From Corynebacterium aurimucosum ATCC 700975 (lineage in GTDB: Bacteria > Actinomycetota > Actinomycetes > Mycobacteriales > Mycobacteriaceae), in contig NC_012590.1 of the NCBI RefSeq assembly GCF_000022905.1, positions 930,001 to 994,000 on the forward strand: a stretch of 64,000 bases of DNA, written 5' to 3'. The notes below the pieces were generated by a model. It ran no database searches. It was given only the letters and a program-made list of their open reading frames with translations, and had not been told where the DNA came from. Both the position numbers and the translations under genes were made by a program. Numbering within the stretch: position 1 is the stretch's first letter; each line of letters starts with the position of its first letter. Below, in pieces: positions 50,779-60,200 of the stretch.

Positions 50779-52413
50779 ATGTCTATCTCCGCTCGCCCCA
50801 CAGTGTCTCGCCGTATTTTCGTCCAGGGTTCCGTGCTGACTGTTGCCGGGGCCGCAGTGATGGGGTTGAGCGCCTGCTCCACCTCGGGGTCGAAGAATCA
50901 GCCGGAGCCACTGGGCTACGACAGCGAGCCGCGCGCCCTGCCTATCCCGCCCGTGGAGGAAGGAGAGGTCGTCGACGGCACGCGCGTATTCAAACTCACC
51001 GCCCAAGATGGCTACTCGGAGATCCTCCCCGGCAACGACCGCACGCGGACGTGGGGCTTCAACGGCGCCTTCTTAGGCCCCACACTGCGTGCTCGGCGCG
51101 GTGAGAAAGTCCGCGCGGAGATCACCAACGACCTCATCGAGATGACCACGGTGCACTGGCACGGCATGAAGCTACCGGCCTATTCGGATGGCGGCCCGCA
51201 CTCGCCGATTGAGGTGGGCAAGACCTGGAAACCCGAGTGGGAGATCATCCAACCCGCGGCCACGCTGTGGTACCACCCGCACCCGCACATGGCCACGGCC
51301 ACGCATGCCTACCGCGGGTTGGCGGGCATGTTCCTCATTGATGACGATGTGGCCGATGGCCTGGACCTGCCACAGGATTACGGCGTGGACGACATCCCGG
51401 TAGTCATCATGGATGCCAAGTTCACCGATGACGGGCAGATTGATGAAAAGAGCGATAACACCTTGGGGCTTCTGGGGACTACGCCTTTAGTCAACGGCAT
51501 CACCAATGCGCGCTTCGACGCCACCACGCGCCGGGTTCGCCTGCGTCTGCTCAACGGTGCTTCGATGCGCTTCTACACGCTGGAGCTGAGCAACGGACCC
51601 TTCCACGTCATCGCCACGGACACGGGGCTTCTCGATGCCCCCGTGGAAGTCGACTCCCTCTTCCTCGGGCCCGGCGAGCGTGCCGAAATCATCGTGGACC
51701 TGGAGCCCGGGAAGGAAGTCCAGCTGCGCTCGGTGCCGCGCAAGGATAATTTTGGGGTGCCCAAGGACAAGGATGCGGCCGACTTCGGCTTCCAGGATTC
51801 CTTCGACCTGCTCACCATTTCCGGGCCGGAAGAGTCCGCGCCGGAGCCACCCGCCCTGCCGGAAACGCTGGACCCCGCCGCGGCGAAAACCCCGTCCACG
51901 GAGGGGCTTGAAGAGCGTGAGTTCGTGCTTAACACCTTCATGATCAACGGTGAGCAGATGGACATGGCCCGCGTGGATACCGTCATTGATCACGACGCCC
52001 CGGAAATCTGGACCGTGACCAATGAGAACTCTGACTGGCCGCACAACTTCCACATCCACAACGCCCGCTTCAAGGTTCTGGAGTGGGACGGCGATGAGAA
52101 GATGGATGTCTTCAACTCCGGGTGGAAGGACATTGTCAACCTGCCACCGAAGGTCACCGCACGCCTGTTAGTGGAGTTCGGTCATTTCCCAGACAAGACC
52201 ATCCCGTACATGTACCACTGCCACATGCTGCTGCATGAGGACGAGGGAATGATGGGGCAGTACGTCATGGTCAACAAGGGCGAAAAGCCCGACGTGCGCG
52301 TCAAACCCGCCGCCTTAGTCTTCGAGCAAATCGCCACCGCCCACTCCGCCCACGCGGGCCAGGTAGTGGACTCCTCCCGCAGCCCCTATGCGACGCCGGA
52401 GGCGAAGGCTTAA
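50779..52413 (+). CDS. Exported multicopper oxidase (CopO/CueO-like)
   Basis: 544-aa multicopper oxidase. The N-terminus has a Tat motif SRRIFVQGS and a hydrophobic stretch ending LSAC, so it is a Tat-exported lipoprotein. All four copper-binding clusters are present: HWHGMKLP, WYHPHPHMATATH, HNFHIHNARF and YHCHMLLHEDEGMMGQY, with a Met axial-like residue. This family oxidises Cu(I) and protects against copper; the C. glutamicum orthologue-like CopO lies in the same chromosomal neighbourhood. Divergent from the MFS gene. The last bases overlap the convergent GIY-YIG gene remnant. Confidence 0.92.
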   Translation: MSISARPTVSRRIFVQGSVLTVAGAAVMGLSACSTSGSKNQPEPLGYDSEPRALPIPPVEEGEVVDGTRVFKLTAQDGYSEILPGNDRTRTWGFNGAFLGPTLRARRGEKVRAEITNDLIEMTTVHWHGMKLPAYSDGGPHSPIEVGKTWKPEWEIIQPAATLWYHPHPHMATATHAYRGLAGMFLIDDDVADGLDLPQDYGVDDIPVVIMDAKFTDDGQIDEKSDNTLGLLGTTPLVNGITNARFDATTRRVRLRLLNGASMRFYTLELSNGPFHVIATDTGLLDAPVEVDSLFLGPGERAEIIVDLEPGKEVQLRSVPRKDNFGVPKDKDAADFGFQDSFDLLTISGPEESAPEPPALPETLDPAAAKTPSTEGLEEREFVLNTFMINGEQMDMARVDTVIDHDAPEIWTVTNENSDWPHNFHIHNARFKVLEWDGDEKMDVFNSGWKDIVNLPPKVTARLLVEFGHFPDKTIPYMYHCHMLLHEDEGMMGQYVMVNKGEKPDVRVKPAALVFEQIATAHSAHAGQVVDSSRSPYATPEAKA

Positions 52414-53171
52414 CCGTTCACGATTTTCTCGTAGGCACGGCCGACGAGCGCCGAGCTGTGCCAGCGGCGGAAGAGGTTGGACGGGCGGTTGCGCATCAAG
52501 GTGACCGCGAATTTGCGAGCGTCAGAGATCACTTCTGGTCCAAGGGCTTTGAAGGTTTCCTCTAATTGGCCGATGGGGAAATAGAACGCTTCGACTGACG
52601 TGACTTCGTATTCATAATGCATGACTAGATGACGAGGAGAGTTGCTGATCCAGATTGCGTCAGGTTCTGCATCCCAATCGATGCCTTCACTGGGGAGCAG
52701 GTTGAAGAATCCTGTGCCCAGGGTAAAGCTGTCGCGGAATGTTGGTTCTAGGTCCGGAATGTGATCGAGAATATTGTTTCGTGGAAACACGAGAAACTCG
52801 AGTATCCCTGTGTTGAGGGTGGCGTATCGGCCACCTGCGGTTGAAGGATAGTCCGACAACGTCCAGTAAGTTTTCTCTGTTTCTGGCGCGACAGGGATGA
52901 TGTGCCCGAGGGTGAAGGCGATGTCTTTGATAACGGCTTGAGCAACTTCAGGTGGTGTGTTCTTTTCCAGTTTTGTTGGTCCCGATGCTTCGGCAGCCGC
53001 AACAAAAGCTGCGTGGTCAGGCGGTAAAGGATCCCAATCCCCAAGAACCCAGTGCTTTTGCTCAGTGACGGTTACGACTAAATCCAGCGGGCTGGGGCCT
53101 TCGGAGGCCAGTACACCGCTGCGATTCCTGAGTAAGACACCGGCAGAGAGTTGGCTCTGGATTACTTGTTT
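52410..53171 (-). pseudogene. C-terminal part of a frameshifted GIY-YIG family gene
   Basis: A reading frame stays open without ATG or GTG from 53171 to the stop at 52410; the only conventional start inside is a TTG at 52859. The upstream stretch is clearly protein-like (KHWVLGDWDPLPPDHAAF, PPEVAQAVIKDIAFTLGH), so the TTG is not the real start. Translation reads as the continuation of the GIY-YIG fragment at 53162-53572 after a one-base shift in a run of five A residues (53169-53173). The C-terminal region (ILEFLVFPRNN, FRDSFTLGTGFFNLLPS, FRRWHSSALVGRAYEKIV) has no fold I recognise. Confidence 0.65.
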
Positions 53172-53572
53172 TTAAGGATGTCCAGCTCCAAAGACGGTGC
53201 GGGCGCAAATGATAGTGCTACGACATCGCCCCAGGATTCATGATGGTTGGAGCCATGCGTGTGGTTTCTGAACCGCTTGACGACGTCGATGGATTGGCCC
53301 ACGTACTTGGTGCCATTGTCGAACTCGATGACGTAGATTCCGCATCGCTCATTGGCGGGGAAGATAGGACCGATGGGTGTGTTGGAGTCAAGCTCCAAGC
53401 GCTTGAAGTCAAGGGGAGAGGCCATGTTGACAACGTAGACGATACCTGGGCCCAGCGCTCGCAGATTGGGTGTTCCAGATAAAAGAAAGCCCCGCTGACG
53501 CGGGGAGGTGATGGTGTTAAGCATCAGCAAGGGCTCATCCCAGCAGCGCAGGGAAGTTAAATGGCCCGTCAT
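53162..53572 (-). pseudogene. N-terminal part of the same gene: GIY-YIG nuclease domain
   Basis: 136-aa fragment with a GIY-YIG domain: CGIYVIEFDNGTKYVGQSIDVVKRFRNH has the GIY and YVG motifs and the catalytic Arg. The expected end of the domain (helix, then RN) is missing here but present in the other frame as QLSAGVLLRNRSG, which shows the two fragments were one gene of roughly 390 residues. Start taken at ATG 53572; the frame is open to a TTG at 53602. Adjacent to, and divergent from, the CRISPR-Cas locus. GIY-YIG domains occur in DNA repair, restriction and mobile endonucleases. Confidence 0.65.
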
Positions 53573-53628
53573 GAAGCCTACATTGCGATTGTTAAAGAAC
53601 AATTTTCAGAAAACAATGAACTTGCTAA

Positions 53629-53646
53629 TGCTATAGATGCTATGCT
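53629..53646 (+). promoter_or_regulatory. Candidate promoter of the cas operon
   Basis: AT-rich stretch before cas3 with two overlapping extended -10 like motifs, TGCTATAGAT and TGCTATGCT. No good -35 can be assigned. Confidence 0.35.
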
Positions 53647-53677
53647 CGTCTTAAACCACTTCTTGTGAAGGATGATC

Positions 53678-56488
53678 ATGGAAAAGACCGCTGGACAGGG
53701 ACCGAACTCAAGTTTAATTCCGGACCGGACACGTGATTTTTGCCTTAGGGCTGATGGCTGGGCACGCGAGCGTAGTCCGCAAGCTCAAAGTTTGTGGGCG
53801 AAATCCGGTAACGCCATGGATTTTTTGACGTTGCCGCAGCATATGGTGGACTCGGCATGTGCCGCCTCTTTCTTGTATAACTCCTGGTTAGCAGCTTCGG
53901 TGAAGCGCTATCTTGCAGGAGAACTGGGGATCGATGAGGTAGGGGTTGAGTCGCTATATGTGTGGCTTGCGGGGTGTCATGACATCGGAAAAAGCGTAAA
54001 AACTTTCCAGCGTCTACTCCTGGAAAGTGATAAAGCCCATCTCGTGCATGCCGTCTCAGATGCAGGTTTAGATATCGACCTCAGTGTTGATGAGGCTAAC
54101 TTTGACAAGCTCCCGCATGGCGTTGCATCGGGTGAAATCCTCTCGCAATGGTTATGCGCGCGAGGTGTTCGCCTCCCAAAAGCTAACGCATTGGCGGCAG
54201 TGGTTAACGCCCATCACGGTATTGCGAATAAACCTTCTACACAGGTGCGCGCCCTTATTGAGGAGTACCCCGAATCGTGGAAGCGCGTGCACAAAGAATT
54301 GCTCGACGCGATGACGGAACTCTGTGGTGCTGACTCGGTGATTGAGATAGTTGGGCGTGGCAACAAGCTGCATCAAGGTGTGGCGGAAATCCTCACTGGG
54401 CTTGTGGTGATGGCGGACTGGATGGCTTCTAATGAGCACGCGTTCACGCTGCACGTGAGTGGAACGCAGCTTGAGCGGGTCGAGGCAGCTGCCGCAGCTA
54501 TCGACGTAACGATGCCTTGGGAACCTGAAAAAGGGGACTGGCGGGATATCGACGCTCACTTCCGGTGCTCGTTTGACTGGCCGGAGGAGTATTGTGCCCG
54601 GCCGGTGCAGCGTGCGGTCGTAGAGGCAGCGCAACAGCTGGAAGGACCAGCGCTTGTTGTTATTGAAGCCGAGACTGGGGTTGGGAAGACTGAAGCAGCC
54701 CTTGCTGCCGCAGAAATCTTGGGGGCTAACAGTGCAGCGCAAGGAGTTTTCTTCGCGGCGCCGACCATGGCAACGGCCAACGGATTGTTGGAGCGCACGA
54801 TCGAATGGGCTTCGAACAACAGCGTTGACTCGGTGAAAAGTATGTACCTTGCCCACTCCAAGAACGTTCTTTCGGAGCCGTACCGGCAGCTGAAATTCTC
54901 GCAAATTGGTAAAGACTCCGGGGAAGGTGGGGGAGTCATTGCATCGCAGTGGATGTCTGGACGGCGGCTAGGGCTGTTGTCCAATTTCGTTGTAGGTACC
55001 GTGGACCAAGTTCTGATGATGGCGTTGCAGCAGCGCTTTCACATGCTGCGGCACGTGGGGCTGGCGGGAAAAGTCATCATCTTCGATGAGGTGCACTCCT
55101 TTGATGTTTACACCAGTGACTACCTCCAAAGAACCATTGAGTGGCTTGGTTATTACGGTGCCAGCGTCATTCTCATGTCAGCGACGCTTCCGCCAGACAA
55201 GCGACGATCACTGGTGCAGGCATACTCCTGTGCTTCCTGGCCGGATGAGGAACCTATTGGGTATCCACTGCTAACACTCGCAACACGGGATTCCGTGGAG
55301 TTTCACTCGGTACCGCCAATGCCGACGAACTTAGAAGCGCGCATCGAGTACCTAGACGATGATGTGGAAAAGCTCGTTACATTTGCGGAGCAGTACCTCG
55401 ACAAAGGCGGCTGCGCGCTCATTATTTGCAATACGATTGCCCGCGCACAAGAGGCATATCGCGTGCTAGAAGGCGTTTATGGCGACGAGGTCCAGCTGCA
55501 TCATGCCGGTTTCGTTGCATGGGAGCGCGTAGCGAAAGAAGATGCACTGCGCGAGGAACTCGGACCGGATTCTCACCGGGGAAGTGGGCGTCCACAGCGC
55601 AAGATTGTGGTCGCAACCCAAGTGGCGGAGCAAAGCCTCGATATTGATGCTGATGTTCTCGTCACGGATATCGCACCGATGGATCTCATTATTCAGCGTA
55701 TCGGACGATTGCATCGCCATACGCGCCCAGCCACCGATCGGCCCGAAAAGCTACAACAGCCACGAGTGATAATCCGCGGGATCCTCAAGCGCCAACCTGT
55801 CCCTGAGTTTGATTCGGGAGCCGAGTTTATCTACGGCCAAACCCTTCTTCTATCGACGTACGCGATGCTTCCAGAAGTCTTTCATCGCCCCGACGATATC
55901 GAGGGGCTTGTCCGAGCAGCCTATGACAAGAACTTCACGCCGCCGGTGGAGTGGGACGAGGTATGGGAGAAAGCTCAGGCGCAAAATCTGTTTGCTGAAG
56001 ATAGCGCGCACTCGAAATCGTCGACTTTTCGACTGCCTAGCCCTCGGAGACGAACCAGCTATGATGCTCTTTTCTCGCAACTCATCAGCGATGACGCAGC
56101 ATCGGGTGATGAACGCGGAGCTGCTCAAGTCCGAGACGCCGAACCTTCGGTGGAAGTCATTCCTATTAGGAGTACCGAGTACGGGTATCAGCCGTGGGGC
56201 GTTGAAGAAGAAGTACTTGATGGCACTGAGCTGTCCTACAACGTTGCGTTCCATTTGGCTTCGAGCACAGTCCGTCTGCCAACCCGTATGACGAGGTGGG
56301 AATCTGATTTCGAGGCGGTTGTCAGCACTTTGGAAGAAGCTACGCCGGCACAATGGCGTTCTCACTTCCTATTGAGGGGACAACTGGCGTTGCCGCTGGA
56401 CGAATCTGACACCGCACAACTTGGGCGCTTTACCGTGACCTATTCCTCCAAGCTGGGAATCGAAATTCTTAGCGACGGGAGAAAGTGA
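53678..56488 (+). CDS. cas3: CRISPR-associated nuclease-helicase Cas3 (type I-E)
   Basis: 936-aa effector that is recruited by Cascade to unwind and cut target DNA. The HD nuclease domain has LPQHMVDSA, GCHDIGK (His101-Asp102), LPHGVASGE and NAHHG. The SF2 helicase has Walker A IEAETGVGKTEAALAAA, IIFDEVHSFD (DEVH box), LMSATLP (motif III), VATQVAEQSLDIDAD and QRIGRLHRH (motif VI). A C-terminal domain with low similarity follows. AAGG lies 6 nt before ATG 53678, preferred over the ATG six bases earlier that sits inside the ribosome-binding site. First gene of the operon. Confidence 0.96.
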   Translation: MEKTAGQGPNSSLIPDRTRDFCLRADGWARERSPQAQSLWAKSGNAMDFLTLPQHMVDSACAASFLYNSWLAASVKRYLAGELGIDEVGVESLYVWLAGCHDIGKSVKTFQRLLLESDKAHLVHAVSDAGLDIDLSVDEANFDKLPHGVASGEILSQWLCARGVRLPKANALAAVVNAHHGIANKPSTQVRALIEEYPESWKRVHKELLDAMTELCGADSVIEIVGRGNKLHQGVAEILTGLVVMADWMASNEHAFTLHVSGTQLERVEAAAAAIDVTMPWEPEKGDWRDIDAHFRCSFDWPEEYCARPVQRAVVEAAQQLEGPALVVIEAETGVGKTEAALAAAEILGANSAAQGVFFAAPTMATANGLLERTIEWASNNSVDSVKSMYLAHSKNVLSEPYRQLKFSQIGKDSGEGGGVIASQWMSGRRLGLLSNFVVGTVDQVLMMALQQRFHMLRHVGLAGKVIIFDEVHSFDVYTSDYLQRTIEWLGYYGASVILMSATLPPDKRRSLVQAYSCASWPDEEPIGYPLLTLATRDSVEFHSVPPMPTNLEARIEYLDDDVEKLVTFAEQYLDKGGCALIICNTIARAQEAYRVLEGVYGDEVQLHHAGFVAWERVAKEDALREELGPDSHRGSGRPQRKIVVATQVAEQSLDIDADVLVTDIAPMDLIIQRIGRLHRHTRPATDRPEKLQQPRVIIRGILKRQPVPEFDSGAEFIYGQTLLLSTYAMLPEVFHRPDDIEGLVRAAYDKNFTPPVEWDEVWEKAQAQNLFAEDSAHSKSSTFRLPSPRRRTSYDALFSQLISDDAASGDERGAAQVRDAEPSVEVIPIRSTEYGYQPWGVEEEVLDGTELSYNVAFHLASSTVRLPTRMTRWESDFEAVVSTLEEATPAQWRSHFLLRGQLALPLDESDTAQLGRFTVTYSSKLGIEILSDGRK

Positions 56489-56581
56489 ATGTCCATCGAC
56501 CTTTGTACTCTGAGGGCACCTCCTCTCAGAGGCTCCTCTACGACAATCAACAACCCACAACAAGACAAAGAAAGGAGGTGA
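56489..56581 (+). CDS. Possible 30-codon leader ORF between cas3 and cse1
   Basis: Begins at an ATG immediately after the cas3 stop (TGA-ATG) and ends with TGA inside the strong AAAGGAGGTGA ribosome-binding site of cse1. Encodes SIDLCTLRAPPLRGSS followed by a Gln/Asn/Lys tail. Translation through it would unfold or occupy the cse1 start region, a typical coupling layout. It may simply be chance; no homologue is known to me. Confidence 0.3.
   Translation: MSIDLCTLRAPPLRGSSTTINNPQQDKERR
56508..56531 (+). promoter_or_regulatory. Stem-loop between cas3 and cse1
   Basis: Perfect CTCTGAG / CTCAGAG arms with a 10-nt loop, 55 bp before the cse1 ATG. Could limit read-through or stabilise the downstream mRNA. 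Confidence 0.4.
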
Positions 56582-56588
56582 AAGAAGA

Positions 56589-58334
56589 ATGACTGACACC
56601 TCAACGTTTAACCTTCTCGATGAGCCATGGATCAAGTGCATGGATGGTACCAATCAGCCTGTAAGTTTGAGCATCCGCGATATCTTTTCTGGACGCGGTG
56701 ACGCTTACAAAGTCGTTGGAGACTCACCAACCCAGGATTACGCGGTGCTTCGTGTGCTGCTAGCTATTTTTTGGCGGGCACATGCTCTAGAACTTGTAGA
56801 AAGCTACGCGGACGATAACTGGGAAGACTTCGATTGGCCGGAATGGTTCGATGAGCTGCGTGAGCAGCTTGTGAATGAGAAGCGCGACGACGTGGTCCTT
56901 GAATACCTCGATGGCTACGAAGATCGGTTTGATCTTCTTTCACCAAGTGCTCCCTTCATGCAAGTCGCTGACCTGCATACGAAGTCTGGAGCAACCCGAC
57001 CAGTATCGTTCATTGTTCCGGAAGCCGCCGACGATTTCTTCACCATGCGCACAGCTGAAGGGCGAGAATCGCTAGCCCTTGATGAGGCGGCTCGGTGGCT
57101 CATTCACACTCAGGCGTTTGATTTCTCGGGCATTAAGTCAGGAGCGGAAGGGGACCCGCGCGTCAAAGGAGGCAAGGGATACCCCATCGGAACCGGTTGG
57201 ACCGGACGCACTGGCGGCACGATTATCCTAGGCGAAGGTGGGATTCTTGAGACTCTGATTCTCAATACCCCGCCGTCAGCGGTCTTGGATTCCCAAGAAG
57301 GAGGAGCTGTGAGCGCGGATACTCCCGTCTGGGAACGAGAACCCGACACCGCAGCACAGCGACCGGGATCAAGTGATGACATAGGCGCCGTCCCACACGG
57401 TGCGGTCGATCTCGCGACTTGGCAGGCACGGCGTATTCGTCTCTTTTTCGAAGGCGACCGTGCGGTTCAAGTATTGGTATCTAACGGCGACCGTATTCCA
57501 GATGCAGGAAAGAACGTCATGGGCGATCCCATGACCCCTTACCGCTACAGTCCGAATCAATCGAAGAAGGGGACACCTGCATATTATGCTCGCCCCTATG
57601 ACCCGACGCGGACAATGTGGCGAGCGCTCGATGCATTGATCGCGTTGGAGGATGACCCCGGATTCGATAACGGAAAGAACAAAGCTCCTAAGCGGCCGAG
57701 GAACCTCTCCAACCTGGCGGCTCTCGAAGCGGATGGGTACTTGGACAAGAGCCTTCTCGATCTCGCATTGGTGTCGATGGAGTACGGCCCGCAGGAGTCG
57801 TCCGTGGCCTCGACGTTTATCGCCACGATAGGTTTGCCACTCGTCGTACTGCGTGCCGATGAAACTGGACGCAAGGTGCGCAATGCCGTACGTACCTCCG
57901 CTGAGAAAACTGGCAAAGCTGCAATCAGCCTCGGCTGGTTTGCCGGTCAGTTGCTCGTCGCCGCTGGCGGTGACTATGAATTCGGAAGCAGTACTGCTGA
58001 CCGTTTCTATGCTCGTCTTGAACCGCTCTTCCTGACATGGATGACAGGGTTGATCTCTGACAACGCTGAGGAATGGCAGATTGATTGGCAAAAGCAGGTC
58101 CGCGAACAGGTGCTTCGTGATGCCCGCGAACTTCTTCGTGGTGCTGGAACAAAGGCCATCGTGGGCAGAGAAGTCGACGCCGGAGACAGCGGCAAGGGAC
58201 GAATAGTTTCAGCCGGCTCGCTCTACCGACAACTGCATCGAAGGCTCGATAAAGACCTACCGTTGACGACTTCTCTCACCATCCCAGGCACAGGTGCCTC
58301 TGGAAACTCACACGAGGATGACTCCGATGACTAA
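56589..58334 (+). CDS. casA: Type I-E Cascade large subunit Cse1 (Cas8e)
   Basis: 581-aa large subunit that recognises the protospacer-adjacent motif. FNLLDEPWIKCMDGTNQPVSLSIRDIF is the standard Cse1 opening; FDLLSPSAPFMQVADL, AARWLIHTQAFDFSGIKSG and GKGYPIGTGWTGRTGGTIILGE follow, with a helical C-terminal bundle. An exceptionally strong ribosome-binding site (AAAGGAGGTGA) precedes the ATG by 7 nt, in line with high demand for Cascade subunits. Its last 8 bases overlap cse2. Confidence 0.95.
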   Translation: MTDTSTFNLLDEPWIKCMDGTNQPVSLSIRDIFSGRGDAYKVVGDSPTQDYAVLRVLLAIFWRAHALELVESYADDNWEDFDWPEWFDELREQLVNEKRDDVVLEYLDGYEDRFDLLSPSAPFMQVADLHTKSGATRPVSFIVPEAADDFFTMRTAEGRESLALDEAARWLIHTQAFDFSGIKSGAEGDPRVKGGKGYPIGTGWTGRTGGTIILGEGGILETLILNTPPSAVLDSQEGGAVSADTPVWEREPDTAAQRPGSSDDIGAVPHGAVDLATWQARRIRLFFEGDRAVQVLVSNGDRIPDAGKNVMGDPMTPYRYSPNQSKKGTPAYYARPYDPTRTMWRALDALIALEDDPGFDNGKNKAPKRPRNLSNLAALEADGYLDKSLLDLALVSMEYGPQESSVASTFIATIGLPLVVLRADETGRKVRNAVRTSAEKTGKAAISLGWFAGQLLVAAGGDYEFGSSTADRFYARLEPLFLTWMTGLISDNAEEWQIDWQKQVREQVLRDARELLRGAGTKAIVGREVDAGDSGKGRIVSAGSLYRQLHRRLDKDLPLTTSLTIPGTGASGNSHEDDSDD

Positions 58335-58995
58335 CACTTCAACTAGCACTGATTACCCGAGCACGTCGACAGGGCCAACCTTGCGCCAAGCAGTTGCTCG
58401 GACTGCGAACGACCTTCAATTTGCTATCTTGCGCTCGCCAAACCATTCGCAAAGTGCACAGGCACGCGCAACGCTTGCGAGACTTCGCAAATATGCTTCC
58501 GTGCCCCTCAACGACCAACCTCTAGCTCTAGAGGAAGTTCTGCTGATCCTTCATCCGCCTCTTAGCGAGAAGGAACTCGGCAGAGGAAACGCTCCTTCAG
58601 CGTCGGAGTCTGCAGCATTTCATGCCCTCGTCATGTTTGGCATTCACATGCAAAGTGCGACGACTGACGCCCACGTTGAAGGCCAAAGCTTTGCCCGTGC
58701 ATGTGGCCGCTTTTTTGCACAGAGCGAATCGCAGTCCACAAAGCCCCGCTTCGATGCCATGCTCGTTTCACGCGATGAAGCATCCCGATTGATCCATATC
58801 CGCTCGCTCATCACGCTGCTTCGCGGCGCAAAGATTGGCTTTGACTATGGGCAATTCGCACAAGACCTCAGAATTCTCAGCGCTCGGACCTCCACCCAAG
58901 CTGATCAGGATCGCCGTCAAGGGGTTCTCTTGAGGTGGGGTCGTGATTTTGCCACTGGTGCTTTTGTCAAGAGCACGAAAGCTACTGAATCCTAA
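58327..58995 (+). CDS. casB: Type I-E Cascade small subunit Cse2 (Cas11)
   Basis: 222-aa helical protein of the Cascade belly. PTLRQAVARTANDLQFAILRSPNHSQSAQARATLARLRKYA is the N-terminal helical domain, FHALVMFGIHMQSATTDAHVEGQSFARACGRFF and RFDAMLVSRDEASRLIHIRSLITLLRG the family-specific region. The start at ATG 58327 has GAGG 9 nt upstream and overlaps the cse1 stop. It is longer than E. coli Cse2 (160 aa), as usual in actinobacteria. Confidence 0.92.
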   Translation: MTNTSTSTDYPSTSTGPTLRQAVARTANDLQFAILRSPNHSQSAQARATLARLRKYASVPLNDQPLALEEVLLILHPPLSEKELGRGNAPSASESAAFHALVMFGIHMQSATTDAHVEGQSFARACGRFFAQSESQSTKPRFDAMLVSRDEASRLIHIRSLITLLRGAKIGFDYGQFAQDLRILSARTSTQADQDRRQGVLLRWGRDFATGAFVKSTKATES

Positions 58996-59029
58996 AACAA
59001 CAATCTTGAACTGAAAGGAAAGGTTCACC

Positions 59030-60184
59030 ATGTCCCTTGTCATTGATATCCACGCACTACAAACTCTGCCGCCATCTCTGATCAACCGAGACGATACGGG
59101 TGCTCCCAAGTCCGCAATTTTTGGTGGGGTACCGCGCCAGCGCGTGTCCTCACAATCCTGGAAGCGCGCAATTCGAAACTACTTTGAAAAGAACGTCGAC
59201 CCTGAGTTCGTGGGGGACCGCTCAAAGCGCTTGCCAGAGAAGATCGCGAAACTCGTTGAGAACCACGATGGCTGGGATTCTGAGCGCGCTATCAAACAGG
59301 TTTCTGATCTTTTCAAGGCCGCAGGTATTTCGACCGAAGTCGATAGCAAGCGGATCAAGGAACTAGAAAAGTCCGACGCCGAGGACAAAGAGGAGCTCAT
59401 TAAGGAAGCTAGCTATCCGCGGACTAAGTACCTCATCTTCTTGAGCCCGCAGCAGATTGATCGCGCAGTTCGAGCGATCGTCGATGCTGACGGAGAGAAG
59501 ATCAAAAAGGCTGAGGCTAAAGTGATCCTCGATACGCAGCATTCTGTCGATATGGCGATGTTTGGTCGCATGATTGCTGATGACGCTGCCTTCAATGTTG
59601 ATGCCGCAGTGCAGGTTGCTCATGCGTTGGGTATCCACAGCAGCGCTCCAGAATTCGACTATTTCACTGCGGTCGATGATCTTGCAGAAGATGGTGAAGA
59701 GACGGGTGCTGGGATGATCGGCACGGTACAAATGATGTCTTCTACCCTGTACCGGTTCGCCACTGTGAACGTAGCTGGCCTTACGAAGAATCTCGCCTCC
59801 GAAGAGAACGCGAAGCAGGCTGCGGTTCAGTTTGTCGACGCGTTCATCAAGTCGATGCCCACCGGCAAGATCAATACTTTTGCCAACCACACGCTGCCTG
59901 AGCTGGTCTATGTCACAGTGCGCGATACCCGTCCGGTCAGCCTTGTGACGGCGTTTGAAGAGCCCGTCCAAGCCACCGACGACAAGAACCTGCGTTTAGC
60001 AGGTGCCGAAGCTCTGGCAAAGGAAGAAAGGGAGTTTGAGGAGAACTACGGTCTGAAGCCATTGGCTGCATTCGCGGTTGGAGTAAGCGAAGCGCGAGCA
60101 CCGTTCGCTGACATCGCTGAGACCGTAACTTTGCCCGAACTTTCGGAACGTCTCACCGCAGCGTTGGATTCCTCCCAGTCCTAG
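59030..60184 (+). CDS. casC: Type I-E Cascade backbone subunit Cas7e (Cse4/CasC)
   Basis: 384-aa backbone protein, six copies of which wrap the crRNA. VIDIHALQTLPPSLINRDDTGAPKSAIFGGVPRQRVSSQSWKRAIR is the diagnostic start; DMAMFGRMIADDAAFNVDAAVQVAHALG and GKINTFANHTLPELVYVTVRD follow. AAGGAAAGGTTCACC provides the ribosome-binding site. Confidence 0.96.
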   Translation: MSLVIDIHALQTLPPSLINRDDTGAPKSAIFGGVPRQRVSSQSWKRAIRNYFEKNVDPEFVGDRSKRLPEKIAKLVENHDGWDSERAIKQVSDLFKAAGISTEVDSKRIKELEKSDAEDKEELIKEASYPRTKYLIFLSPQQIDRAVRAIVDADGEKIKKAEAKVILDTQHSVDMAMFGRMIADDAAFNVDAAVQVAHALGIHSSAPEFDYFTAVDDLAEDGEETGAGMIGTVQMMSSTLYRFATVNVAGLTKNLASEENAKQAAVQFVDAFIKSMPTGKINTFANHTLPELVYVTVRDTRPVSLVTAFEEPVQATDDKNLRLAGAEALAKEEREFEENYGLKPLAAFAVGVSEARAPFADIAETVTLPELSERLTAALDSSQS

Positions 60185-60200
60185 TGAAGGGAGTCATCTC

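Noticed and set aside
52748..53044. 98-codon frame overlapping the GIY-YIG remnant
   Set aside because: The neighbouring frame reads as a continuous, more protein-like sequence that completes the GIY-YIG domain.
53165..53176. Programmed -1 frameshift at the A-run of the GIY-YIG gene
   Set aside because: The heptamer reads T-AAA-AAC and does not fit X-XXY-YYZ pairing; no downstream stem was evident. A mutation or sequencing error is simpler.
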